A stretch of 64,000 nt of DNA from Lepraria neglecta (lineage: Eukaryota > Ascomycota > Lecanoromycetes > Lecanorales > Stereocaulaceae), in NCBI GenBank assembly GCA_033220425.1, contig CM065649.1, positions 1,240,001-1,304,000 of the forward strand, given 5' to 3'. The notes below the pieces were generated by a model. It did not search any database. It worked only from the letters and a program-made list of their open reading frames with translations, and had not been told where the DNA came from. Positions within the stretch are counted from its first letter, which is position 1; every line of letters begins with the position of its first letter. Below, piece after piece: positions 9,800-20,328 of the stretch. The position numbers were made by a program, and so were the translations under genes.

Positions 9800-12700
9800 G
9801 TTGAAGTATTATCGTCACAGGTGGTTTGTTGACGACGGAGCGTATTATGTTGATGCCGACCAGCGACCCAGCGCCGGTCAGCGGTCGAAATGGTGCAGGG
9901 ATCCGAAAATATGCAGTTATTGTGCGATTATCGTTGGGTCTCCCAATCGGCCTCCCAAGCCTCCTCCCCTGCCTCGTACCACCGCTTTGTTTATCTTGCT
10001 CAATCCCTTCGCGAAATGTACATTACCCTCCTAATGGCATACAAACACTCGTGATGCTGTGTAGATGTCCTGCAATCGTAGTCCTGTCGAATGGGAGAGT
10101 GGTAGAGAAAGCGATGATGTGGAGTTGGGGAAGTAGGCGGGCGGAAAGGGAGCAGGTGAAACAGCCCCGTAGATTGGCCAATATTGGCGCAGCACGGCTC
10201 TTGCGAAATCATAATTCCCAAATGCACCGCTGAACGTGGCTCAGCCTAAATGATAATTTATTATTGGGCTTTCTAGTACGAGGATTACGGATTTCTCCTA
10301 TGTAGGATTGCCATGAAAAACGTGGCGAGCGTGGATCTTCCACCTATAGAACTATGCGGTTCACCGGGCCGCTGGCATTGTTGGAGAATTTGAAATAGAT
10401 TATGCGAACTGGTGGTGTGATGACTTAGGCGGGATTCTATGCTACAGCGGCAGATAAAGACCTCGTCTTCCCCCTTAAGCACGTGAAAGAGGGATTTTGG
10501 GGGAAATGATAAATAGCCACGAGGTAGCGATGACACTCACGCTACTATGCAAGCCAACCGTTGCAATACCCACGGAAGATCCTCATGTTCAACATGCGAC
10601 GAGAAGAAAAAGGAGACCCTCAGGCCGCAAGCACCCAGATTACTCCTGTGCTTCGCCTCTCTCAAATCATGCGCTGCAGTCTGACCACCTATTTACGACC
10701 ACGAAGCACCAGGATGGGCGGTGGGCTGGAGCTGAAGCCACGCCTAGGGCGCGTTAAGAACCTTCACCACTCCCGCTCATCTCTTATTCCCGTCTCTCAT
10801 GTAGGTACACGGAGGAGTTTGACGAGTATACGTTGATACTTCTCTTTGCGACGAACGTATAGGTCCCTTGCCCCGTACGGCTTCGGCCGTCAACATACGC
10901 CGTCTCCACATATGCCATGTGCGACACAGTGTTGGTGATGGAGGACGTCGGAAGAACTTCCCAAATCATGATCCCCAAGTGCCCGAGGAGTTCATGGCGT
11001 GCCCACAAGCGCGGGAAGGATGACTTTGAGCCAACTCTTCAATCAAGCGCTGGTCGTCTCTTGGCTGCTTTTTCCTTGGGTCTCGTAATCTCATGTTCAA
11101 TTGTTTCAATATAGAAATCCTTCTAGGAACACGAGCGATCATTTCGCCTCGTCCAGGGACGCAAATGCAGATCGTAACTGTGGGTCGCAAGAAAGAACGA
11201 GGTTGACGATTTGAGCGCTTCGGGAGTAGCCATCCCCTTTCAGGGGTAACCCATGTAAGCCACGCAAAAATTCCCCTAAGTTCGCAGCACCTGCATCACT
11301 AGACTCGTGTCAGGAAGCCGCTAGAATTCTAAGCAAATCCGGAGCTCGGCAGGAAGCGGTCTGCATGCAGGTACAGGATTCACTTGTTCATGCTGCTTTA
11401 AGCCGCCCATAGATCGGATTGCAACGCTTGAATGAGTAAGCCAAAGCGCATCAATAGTGATGTTCGTTTTACTGCCGAAATCTGGGGTGCAGCACGAGCC
11501 TATATACAAACTGGCAACTCAGCCTCAGCATGTGCTGAAATCTGGGGTCTGGACGCCCTCGCTGCAAAGTTCAAGTACGCGTTGATGGCTTGAACAGCGG
11601 CACAGAACTCTTTGCGCTCTAAAGATAGTAGTGATAAGAAATATCGTCATGATGCGCCCGAAAAGGAAGCTGTCAAAGCTCGGGCCTTGTGGTTATCATC
11701 ATTTGGGAAAACATGCGATGAATTTCTTAAGTCAGACCGTCTTTTAGCACATGGCTGGGCAGATTTTCCTCCTTAGTGCATCCATAGCCGTCAAAAGCAA
11801 CGACCTTGCGGTTGAGACTCCTGAGCTATCAGCTAGTATTCTACAAGCTATGCTAAAGAATTTGCCATTGACTTGGAGTCAACAGGGTATATAGTCACTG
11901 TACTAATGAGCCATATTTAGCATCTAGATGACCACGTGGCTAAGATATCAACACCAGATCTGGAGATCTGAGGCCCTCTCAGGAGACAAGAATATCCAAT
12001 TGGGCTAAGGTAAAGAGAGACCCTAAGCCGCTTAAAGTATCTGGCGAAATGGGTGGACGGGATGAAATCGAGAAGATGGTCGTAGTCCTACCGAAATACC
12101 AGAAAGTCTTCTTTGAGCATCTCGGTGGAGCCTTACCCTGAAGTCTTGCCTTGAAGTCTCGTCTTGAAGTCGTGCCTTGAACTCTTGCCTCGAATCATCG
12201 TCTTGAAGTCTCGCCCTGAATTGTTCGCTTGGAGTCTTTCTAGGCTTTCAAGCAATATCTCTGACACCATTATATAGATCTAGCTGCCATTTTACAGAAC
12301 CAAATGTAAGAGAAACATAGAGAGTCGAGAACGTTGGTTATTGAAACATACCAGGCCGAGGGTCGCTCGTCTTGCCCATGGGGTTGAACAGGGCACGGTT
12401 GAAGGCACGGAAACTTTAAGACAAGTACCAAATGACCCCAATTTGAAAGAAAAACCAGAGAAGCAGGAACACTTGTGTTGTAATCCGTTGCTTGATTACT
12501 TTCTATGCGATTCCAGAAGCCTGTTGCTAGCCGTTCTTTGTCTGTTATGGCCATATATGGGGCCCTGGGGGCCCTCATTAGCTAGATATTCTTCCCAGCC
12601 TATTGCCACATTGCAACAACTTGGAGCGGCATAAAAAACAGAGATGAAAGCTGTGATAGAAGCTACGAGGACAGAAGACAGACAAATAAGGGATATGATG

Positions 12701-13003
12701 GAGTAGAAGGTGAGACGGTGATAGATGCTCGATCGCAAACATATGATCACGTCGTATACGTATTGCTCCTGCTGTATAGCCTCAACCCTGTCATCGACCT
12801 ATCGCAGCCTCGAGAACGACCCTCAACCAATCCTAAGGATACATTTCTAAAGAAAGAGACCATAGGTGTTATTAAATTGGGGGGCTAGTGTAATATACCG
12901 ATTTATCGATAAGATTAGAATATCTCCAACCATCAGACATCGTCAATTCTTTCTCTCAAGCACTCCCACCATAACTCCTCATCCGCATCCAAAGGCTTCA
13001 GCG
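9800..13003. other. Long gene-poor stretch, possible decayed remnants
   Basis: No gene is supported over 3.2 kb. A reverse-strand frame at about 10784-11110 retains a protein-like segment (EHEITRPKEKAAKRRPAL, then GHLGIMIWEVLP) with one stop between, probably a gene remnant. 11500-12100 is AT-richer with stops in all frames. A degenerate short tandem repeat lies at 12134-12240 and is listed separately. The in-frame extension upstream of the VPS37-like start (12866-13003) is treated as 5' UTR. Confidence 0.4.
12134..12240. repeat. Degenerate 13-bp tandem repeat
   Basis: About eight diverged copies of a unit close to TTGAAGTCTCGCC run head to tail, for example TTGAAGTCTCGTC, TTGAAGTCGTGCC, TTGAACTCTTGCC and TTGAAGTCTCGCC. 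It is an old minisatellite in non-coding DNA. Confidence 0.7.
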
Positions 13004-13753
13004 ATGGCCTCCTCAGACCTTACTTCGCTATCAAGCTACCCCTCCACCTCCTTCAACCCCGGCAACCCACCTCCGCCCCCACCAAAACCCTCCCACTCGG
13101 CCTCTCCATCTCAAACGTTAACCAACTACCCTACAACCAGCGGTCCACCATTACCACCTCCTCCACCTCAGACACTCTCGCCCGCTCATACGCCCTCTCA
13201 AAACCAGCAGCAGCATTCCAACCCTGCACCTCCAGAATTGTCTGAGCACTGGCTCCCGCAGATTCTACTAGACAAGACATCCCAGCAACTAGAGCCCATA
13301 TTCAAAGACTCCGACCTCCTCAAGGCTCTCTCCCAAAGCCACGCCTCCCTCAGCCCCTCGCCCCTCCCCCAACATCTCCAACAGACCCACGCCCTCGCCT
13401 CTCACGTATCCGCTCAATACCAACAACTCCTCGCCCTCCGACAACAAACCCAATCCCACCTCCTCCACCTACATGCCCTAGAGCGGCAATGGCGTGAAAA
13501 GCAGTCGCACATGGATGCCGAGCTCGCGCCTTGGAGTGCTAAATATTTATATCAGAGACTGAAGGAGGCAGAGCGCGAGGGCGAGGAGTGGTGCGCTGGG
13601 CTTGAGGGGAGTTGGTTGGATGGGGAGGGAGAAGTCGGGGAGAGGGAGGTTGGAGAGTTTTTGAGGAGTTTTAGGGAGGGAAGGGGAAGGGTGTGGAGGA
13701 GACGGGAGGCGAGGGAGCGGTGGGATGAGGGGAGGGTTGGGGGGTGGAGGTAG
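13004..13753 (+). CDS. VPS37/Mod(r)-type ESCRT-I subunit
   Basis: Uninterrupted frame of 249 residues from ATG 13004 (GCGATGGCCTCC). An upstream in-frame ATG at 12866 would add 46 residues of non-conserved sequence, so the shorter start is preferred. Residues 1-80 are a proline-rich linker with two PPPPP runs, typical of fungal VPS37. From about residue 80 come LSEHWLPQILLDKTSQQLEP, helices with QYQQLLALRQQTQ, LHALERQWREKQSHMDAEL, a coiled coil, and the C-terminal REARERWDEGRVGGWR. This order is that of the Mod(r) domain, which binds VPS23 and VPS28 in the ESCRT-I coiled-coil core at endosomes and helps sort ubiquitinated cargo into multivesicular bodies. Assignment rests on the C-terminal pattern and length. 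Confidence 0.75.
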   Translation: MASSDLTSLSSYPSTSFNPGNPPPPPPKPSHSASPSQTLTNYPTTSGPPLPPPPPQTLSPAHTPSQNQQQHSNPAPPELSEHWLPQILLDKTSQQLEPIFKDSDLLKALSQSHASLSPSPLPQHLQQTHALASHVSAQYQQLLALRQQTQSHLLHLHALERQWREKQSHMDAELAPWSAKYLYQRLKEAEREGEEWCAGLEGSWLDGEGEVGEREVGEFLRSFREGRGRVWRRREARERWDEGRVGGWR

Positions 13754-14276
13754 AGGACCGAGATAGTAGTGATTACTATAAGAGTGGAATCTCTTAGCCA
13801 GCAATGAGTCCATGGATCCATCAGTGAGATTTTCTGTCAATGTAAATGTACTGCTTTTGTTTTTTCTGTGTATTTTGCTTGGTGGCCTCGGACTCCCTCC
13901 CTTTGGCCGTGCATCCTCGCTGCGTACGCTATGGATAAACCTGGCAAGACAGATTCCACATCTTTAGCAGTCCTTACTGAACGCTTCTACTGGCTACTGC
14001 CCTTAATGTCTATCTGTGTGTCAGTCTGATACCCGAATTGCTGACATAGACAGGATGGCAGCCGCAGAACTTAGAGCAAGAAATGATGGTAATCCTTTCA
14101 AAAAGAAAAGCCCCGCAAGCTTACGTTTCTGTCGCGAGAACAGTCGACATGAGAGGGGGAGGACCAACAGAGACGCTTCTTGGGAAGCATGGTCTTTCTC
14201 CACCTTGATGCTTCCAGCGGTAGTGAGCTTCCAGTCGGCAAGATGGTGATTCATTCTGGTATTCTTGGTCCCTCCA
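13754..14276. other. No gene; 3' flanks of convergent genes
   Basis: Lies between the VPS37-like gene and the end of the first F-box pseudogene. Only mirrored short ORFs at 14016-14254. Confidence 0.5.
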
Positions 14277-15770
14277 TCAGAGCCGCTGGTTGCTATTCCC
14301 GATGATTGCTTCTATGTTGAACGGGTTTTCTCCATCGCGCAGGAAGAACTCGTCGAGGTCCTCAGCATCGTATTGGTAGACTTTTCCCCACCAAGAAGCC
14401 TGATGATCGCTCAGCTCGTCGAGCATCACATTCTTCAAAGAAAGACAGGTGTACATTTGGCTCACTAGCTCCGTCCAGGATCCCGATAACAACATGAAGT
14501 CGCGCAGAAATAGGTGCGCGAGATTTGGTGAAGCTTGAAGGAAGTCGGCTAGCTCCTTTCCTCCAGAGTTAAAACCCTCAAGAACAAGTAAATTGAGCTT
14601 AGGAAGTCAAAAATCTCCTAGGCTGACTTTGAATATGGTTGTAGGATGCGGGCTTCTTATGTTTAATATTCCGATACTCTGCATCGAAATCGATAAGCAA
14701 TCAAGGTTGATGGCCGCAGACAGAGTCGAAGCAACGTGACGTTCATGGAAAGATGTCTCATTAATGCTGTGAAGATCATTGCAGCGCAAATCAAGATTTA
14801 GATGGAGCTTTGTCAACATCGGTAGCACGTACGCCAAGTAGCGAGACTGGGGAGCTGACGCATTGAAAGCACTGAACAACAAACCAGAAGGGCTGAGCTT
14901 TTCTTTGTCGTAACCATGCTCCATGTCGAGCTCCTGGATAATCGACTTCGAAATATGGATAGCAGCCATTGCTGGATGCAAGCCGTCCAATGGATCTAGA
15001 AAAGAGTTGCTATGAGGGAGTAGCTGGAGAGCCAGGTGCTCGTCGGCCCCGAGTTGCAGTCCGCGAAAGTGCAAAGCTCGTGCCTCTTAATCCCCAGGGG
15101 CCGTAGATCGTCCTCTTGCAAGCAGCGCCAGCCACCAGGTTGACGAATGACGACTTTGTTTAGTCCTTGTGCATGACTTAGAGCAGAACAGACATAAACC
15201 ATGAATTCTCCGCTGCTGCATAGACTCTGCTGTTCCTCGCATTTCTTGTTGTACTGGTCAACCCACGGCTCTAACTGGTTCTCGAAGCTCTGGAGGCGAT
15301 TTTCCTCGCCGTCTCTCATGCCCCAATCCAAGTCTCCTGCCTCTTCTATATATTCGCAAGCAGTCAAAGCGCGATAGGAAAGTGGATAGAAGACCTGTGA
15401 AAGTTTTGCTATTAGAATCTCCTTATCGAGTTCGGACTTTGGTTGCGGGCCAACTCTCGTGGATATACAGGAGGCAAAGCCCCAGCCCTTACTCCCGTAA
15501 CGTAGCTTGACTACACAACATGTACTTCAATCCAGGCGCCAAGTACTCCCAAATCCACGTACCAAGGTTTTGACGACGGGCCCGAAATGTGTGGTGACGA
15601 GCCTTGCAACGTTCAGAGCGTCAATGTTTGGGGAGATTACGACCTTGTCAAAGAGGTGAGGAATGATGATTTAGTTGAACTTCTTGCACACCACCCGGAC
15701 ATTTTTCAGAGCTGGCTTATCAAGTGACTTGAAGATGAGCTCGAGGAGCTCAGGAGGAACATCTATTATT
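14277..15770 (-). pseudogene. F-box protein paralog 1, broken
   Basis: The first of three related F-box units. The reverse strand encodes an F-box (VPPELLELIFKSLDKPALKN, then VRVVCKKFN) interrupted by an in-frame TAA where paralogs continue, then an intron (GTACGT to TTTCACAG at about 15393). A second exon carries YREA-like helices and a repeat region. Around 15060 the frame changes between RPLGIKRHE and LHFRGLQLGADEHLAL, and a TGA interrupts LGDF-LPKLNLL. The C-terminal part (GSWTELVSQ, then FFLRDGENPFNIEAI) still aligns with the open paralog at 18516-19868 (GSWAGLINK, then FFLGKGPNPFTKEAI). At least three disabling changes make this a pseudogene. The TAA is explained by CAA to TAA, a C-to-T change in a CpA context. 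Confidence 0.75.
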
Positions 15771-16393
15771 GCTGAGGAATTGCAAAGCAGAAGAGTTGCC
15801 ACCTAGATTCGGTTAGGCGAAGCGGGAGAATCCTTACGGAGGTAGTAATTCTGAATATGATCCAAGGATGAGAGTTGTAGGAGAGGAGGAAATGTGCCGA
15901 CGAAGGTGAAGATGTTGATGAGATCGTCCCAATGAGATAACAGGGAAGAATGTTGAGACCAGGGTAAGTGAAGGTTTCGACGGTACTGTTATGAATGGAT
16001 GTAGCACAGAAGAGGGGTTCGCACCGGAACTATGGCGTTGTAAATAGGGATTTAAGCTAATTTATTGAGTGAATCTTCGGCTGGCAATGTGCCAAGAGTT
16101 TGGGTCCATCAGTGAGACTTCTCGTAGCGCTTCACAGTGGAATGTTTGCATGCACGTTACGAAATTGATAGATTGCTAATTGATAGATTCCTAATTGGAA
16201 GATGCCACTCTTCTACGGCTAGGCCGCGGATGTGGCCTTGTGACGTGTGTATGCTTCGAGTTGTAGTTGAGATTTGGGGGCTATCCCAGAGGATATGGAA
16301 AATGAACCCTTGCGCTCGTTACGATGGCAAACACTAATGATGACGGGACAAGCCGGTCGTCCCTAGGAGTTAGGTATTGCAAGGAACTTGGCT
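15771..16393. other. Intergenic, no gene seen
   Basis: Lies between two F-box pseudogenes. Short ORFs only. The short repeat GATAGATTGCTAATTGATAGATTCCTAATTGG near 16166-16199 is a minor local duplication. Confidence 0.45.
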
Positions 16394-17454
16394 CTAATGA
16401 AACATCCGATAGCGCACTTCAGGTCCGTTGCCGCCATACCAGTTAAACCTTGTTGGAGTATCGTCGCTCTCAAGATCGTGGTTGTACACTACCATAGCCT
16501 TTTCAGTGAAAGGGTTTTCGCCCTCCCCGGAAAAATATTCTTCCACATATAGCCGCAAATGTTGAAGTACTCGTCGGTTGTTTCCCACTGTCCGTCAAAG
16601 CCTCCCATCAAGTTGTTGAGTTCGACGTGCTTCGGCTGTGGAAGCGATCCCTTCATTCCGTGCACAACTTGCTCCCAGAGCCCTTCCGTAAGAGTATGTG
16701 CATTCAATGTGGCCTAATAAAGCGCTTTCGAGGTCTTGAAGAAACGGATTAGCTCCTCCGCCGTCGAATCGAAAGACGCCAAGATGAGAGATTTGAGTCG
16801 AGGAAACTGGCATCCACCCAAGATTGACTCGAACTTTGTCATTCCAAGGTCGTCATCCCCGTCGTTGGCCCAATGGAAGTTGATGAAAAGAGACTCCAGC
16901 CCCGTTGCAGCGGCTAAGGTCCGAGCAACATGGCCTCCGACATAGGCGCGTCGATCCAGGGGGTCAAGAGGGAATGAGTCGATAGACAGGATCAGCCGGA
17001 GTTTGGTCAAACTCTGAACTGTTTTTGGCAGGCTGAAAGGGTTCCAAAACGTTGGTTGAAAGGCTCGGAGTGGTGTGTGTCCTTTACCACGGCTCAGCTC
17101 TAAGGCAAGCTCTTTCAGGGGGGAACCTGTGGAAATGAGACTCAGCATGCCTTTCAAACCAAATCTACCATCTTCAAAGGCGTTGATGCGACTTTAAGGG
17201 GCAGACAGCTAGTAGACTGTAGAGATGATCGCCTTCCTGATAGAGGCTATAAAATGTGTGACAGTAAGGTGAACAACCTCAAGATCTGTGCGGTTCGTGG
17301 AGAGGTAGACCTCGTCGAAGAGAAAAGGGAGAGCTGCTTGCTCGAAAGCTTTGCACACTAGTCGGATAGAGTTCAAGTCTTCCTTCGCAACGTGGCAGAA
17401 GGTAAGGCCTAGGATCTCAGGAGGGGTCTCCAAGTTGGGTGAGACGGAAGTCAT
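16394..17454 (-). pseudogene. F-box protein paralog 2, internally deleted
   Basis: The start is taken at 17454 (MTSVSPNLETPPEILGL). The F-box (PPEILGLTFCHVAKEDLNSI, then RLVCKAFEQAALPFLFDEVY) is whole and close to the open paralog (RLVCKSYGQAAVSHVFDEIF). After STVY the frame stops, and roughly 150 codons present in the open paralog are missing. Homology resumes at GLKGMLSLISTGSPLKEL and runs through SLTKLRLILSID and PRLKSLILASFDSTAEEL. A TAG then stands where the paralog has glutamine (AQLTLDGHTL against xATLNAHTL), and a one-base shift follows near the C-terminal EEYFSGEGENPFTEKAM. Large deletion, one or two stops and one shift: a pseudogene. Confidence 0.75.
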
Positions 17455-17852
17455 TGTTGACAGCGTTCTGGTTAGGTGCCTATTTGGTGAGGTTTTGGTG
17501 AATTTGGCGGTGCAGATGTGTCTAGCGGAAGGGGTTGATGCCAACAAAGCAAAGCAACTAATGAAGTTTTGAGCGGTGAATTGCCGTTCGGGGTGGCTTG
17601 ATACCAAGGAAAGCTGCGAGGCTGAGGATATTCAGACGAGCCGTGTGTGCGAAGTGAAGAGTCGATTTACAGAAGAGAAGAAGGTTGAATGAGAATCTCG
17701 GGTGTAAGTCTGTCAGGCAAAAGGGCTGATGCCCATGAAGGCGAGTTTTTGATTGGAACTGAAACTGCAGATGTTGTAGGTGAGAGGGATGATCCCAATC
17801 AGAGTGAGATGGACTGAAGTGATTGTCATAAACGAATGTTACATCAAGGCGG

Positions 17853-18344
17853 TTAGTAGCCGCGCTTTAGGTAGGCAGATGGGCTCTTCGAAGTGTCAGC
17901 TTGGTGAAGTTGGAATTGGTGTAAAGCAAAGATGAGTGTTGCGGCGGTGGGTAGAAGACCGTTATCATCTCCTGTTGGACTGGCAATTCTTTGAGATTGG
18001 GGCCGTTGGTTGGGCAAGTAACCCCCTAAGAGAGTATAATGTGTGATTGTTAAGATTATGAGTTTACTTTCATCTATGGTAACCTCCCCATTCGATACAC
18101 TAAATACCGAAAATTCAAATAAAAGATCGGGAGTTCCATTCAACCTGCACTGCGATAGCCAAGACGTGTTTGACCTCGCTATGACAACTCTCTTCTCCCA
18201 AGCGGGCAAAGGGGCTTGACACATAGGAAGATGTTTAAGTATGAACTCCTGCTCTCCTAGATCACTGATATCTTCAACATTTTCTGAACAAAGAAACCGA
18301 TAGCACAGCCACTCTTCCACCTGGGTTCTCTGGCTTAAGACCAT
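17853..18344 (-). CDS. Hypothetical ORF, 163 codons
   Basis: An open frame between two F-box units. The protein (MVLSQRTQVEEWLCYRFLCS at the start) has no recognised domain, no signal peptide and no membrane segment. It is longer than chance ORFs nearby and has protein-like composition, but no splice or homology evidence. It may be a remnant of another gene in this duplicated region. Confidence 0.3.
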   Translation of the reverse strand: MVLSQRTQVEEWLCYRFLCSENVEDISDLGEQEFILKHLPMCQAPLPAWEKRVVIARSNTSWLSQCRLNGTPDLLFEFSVFSVSNGEVTIDESKLIILTITHYTLLGGYLPNQRPQSQRIASPTGDDNGLLPTAATLIFALHQFQLHQADTSKSPSAYLKRGY

Positions 18345-18515
18345 TCCCTGGTGGGTGCAGCTATGAACTAGTCAAGCAAATCAAGCAACAAGCCACCAGT
18401 CTTTTCCGCTGCTGGTTTCGTCAGGAGGCACTCTAACCGATGAATGACGGCTGCGGCTTTGCAGCCAATGACTGCTTCGAGATGGAGCCAAAGTCTGTTG
18501 TAGCAAGCGCCGATC

Positions 18516-19868
18516 TCATTTGTGAAACCTATGATAGCGGCTTCTGTATCCCTCGGCAACCTGATACAAGGTCCTTCCCGGCTTCCTCTCGTCTTCGTAG
18601 CGCTGGATTGCTTCTTTGGTGAACGGATTGGGGCCCTTGCCGAGGAAGAACTTCTCAACGGTACCGTCACGATCCAGGAATTCTGTATTTTCACAAGGCT
18701 CCGCGAAGCCGCCAAAGAGTTGATCGAGTTCCACATCGCTCAAAGAGAGTTTTGCTCGAAGCTTGTTTATAAGTCCCGCCCAGGAGCCTGAAGTCAGGGT
18801 GTGGCCGTCAAGAGTTAGCTGCGCTAAGTCTGTGGAGTACTTCAGTAATTGTAGTAGCTCTTGCTCGGTAGAGTCAAAGAATGCTAATATCAGAGATTTG
18901 AGCTTCAGAAATTTGCATCGCCCTAGTATGCAGTCAAACGAAGATGTTCCTCCGGTCACTGTGTCCTCCCAGTCGTATACCTCGATGGCCAAGCACTCCA
19001 GGTTGACAGCAGCGCGTAGAAGCTTTGGAAGATTCCGGTGAACGCAACTAGTTCTACCACCGGATGTGAAGTTTCCAGGATCTATGGCCAGACTCAGACG
19101 CAGCTTGGTGAGCGCCGCGAAACAAAGCTTAGCCTCGCAAAGGGCGAGAGGTGGCAACCTGAAGGCTGATGTGTCCAAAGCCTTGTCATCGACGTATTCG
19201 GTTTCTTTGACAGTCTCCATTGTGATCTCGGGAACATATGTACTTGTGGCCGACAGCGCAAGCAAGATGATAGTCCACGGATTTAGAGGACCTGTCCGCT
19301 CAAGTCCCGATTGTCGAATAGGGACAAAGTCGAAGTGTTCATGAGCATCCAACCCGCAGTCCTCGGCCGGACAGAAGGGAATGTGCCGAGAATCATACCT
19401 GAGCATCGACTCGGTAGACATTGATCGAGAGCTCCGCCAGTCCGTGAGGATTATCTTCTTGAGCCTTGGCATCGTAGAAAGCGCAAAAGCTAGATACGTT
19501 TGGCATGCGCCGCTCTTCAGGGTTTTTTGCTGTTTTTTACGGATGGCGCGGTATCTCTGGTAAGCAAAATCACTATGTTCAGTGCTTTCATCATCCAGGA
19601 AGGCGTCTTGAAAGTGCAATTCGAAGTCACCATCAGGGATGGCCCGGTAGTAGACTGACGAGAACACCAATGTCCGAATGTACTGCTTGAAGCGAAGGAC
19701 AACAAGCTTAGCTATTCGTAGATCGGCCATGTTGAATGACATGAAAATTTCGTCGAAAACATGTGATACCGCAGCTTGTCCATAAGACTTGCAGACCAGA
19801 CGCAACGTCTTGAGGTCTTTCTTGGGCACATGGTTGCAGACCATGCTCAGCAGTTCTGGTGGAAGCAT
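18516..19868 (-). CDS. F-box domain protein, intact paralog 3
   Basis: Single exon, 450 residues, the only open member of the array. Residues 2-45 are a typical fungal F-box (LPPELLSMVCNHVPKKDLKT, LRLVCKSYGQAAV). The rest is a leucine-rich, LRR-like solenoid (FAALTKLRLSLAID, LKLKSLILAFFDSTEQELLQ, DLAQLTLDGHTL), ending with EKFFLGKGPNPFTKEAI and a basic tail. F-box proteins link substrates to SCF ubiquitin ligases via Skp1; the substrate here is unknown. It diverges from CLF1 across a gap of about 460 bp. Its two neighbours on the same strand are broken copies, so this one may be the copy kept under selection. Confidence 0.8.
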   Translation of the reverse strand: MLPPELLSMVCNHVPKKDLKTLRLVCKSYGQAAVSHVFDEIFMSFNMADLRIAKLVVLRFKQYIRTLVFSSVYYRAIPDGDFELHFQDAFLDDESTEHSDFAYQRYRAIRKKQQKTLKSGACQTYLAFALSTMPRLKKIILTDWRSSRSMSTESMLRYDSRHIPFCPAEDCGLDAHEHFDFVPIRQSGLERTGPLNPWTIILLALSATSTYVPEITMETVKETEYVDDKALDTSAFRLPPLALCEAKLCFAALTKLRLSLAIDPGNFTSGGRTSCVHRNLPKLLRAAVNLECLAIEVYDWEDTVTGGTSSFDCILGRCKFLKLKSLILAFFDSTEQELLQLLKYSTDLAQLTLDGHTLTSGSWAGLINKLRAKLSLSDVELDQLFGGFAEPCENTEFLDRDGTVEKFFLGKGPNPFTKEAIQRYEDERKPGRTLYQVAEGYRSRYHRFHK

Positions 19869-20328
19869 TATGATGGCGCTGTGGTGTATGCGATTGCTTG
19901 TTGGAAAAGAGACCTTCAGCTTATGGGGAGAAGAGATGAGAGAGAGGTGTTAAGCCGAAACATTAGTAAGGGAAGAATTTGAAGTGTTGAGCAGAAAGGG
20001 GGCCGCGCTCGATGATGTCGACTTGTCAGTTGGTTTTGAGACCATGAGGATGCCAGAGTTGTCGCCAAAGGCATGCACGTGGTATTCACTTGTGTCAGTG
20101 ATGGAACTTGGCTGTTTAATTGAGGAAAGAGGCATATCGATGTTTCGGCTCGTCGCGCTTGTAAATTTGAATGGCGCTAGTGTTAAAAATTACAGCCGCG
20201 ATTTACCTGGAGGCATCTGAGTCAAGCTCAAATCCTATACATTTATTTCTGTCACAGCACACGTCTCTTCTTACGCCAGCTTTGCTGCCGAAGTATCTAG
20301 TGGCAACCTCATATACCCATACGCAAAA
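19869..20328. promoter_or_regulatory. Divergent promoter region between F-box gene and CLF1
   Basis: 460 bp between opposed start codons, so it must carry both promoters. No clear TATA box is seen on either side. Confidence 0.4.

Noticed and set aside
12866-13003. N-terminal extension of the VPS37-like protein from the first ATG
   Set aside because: The 46 extra residues are unlike the family, and the ATG at 13004 has the better position. It is treated as a leader.
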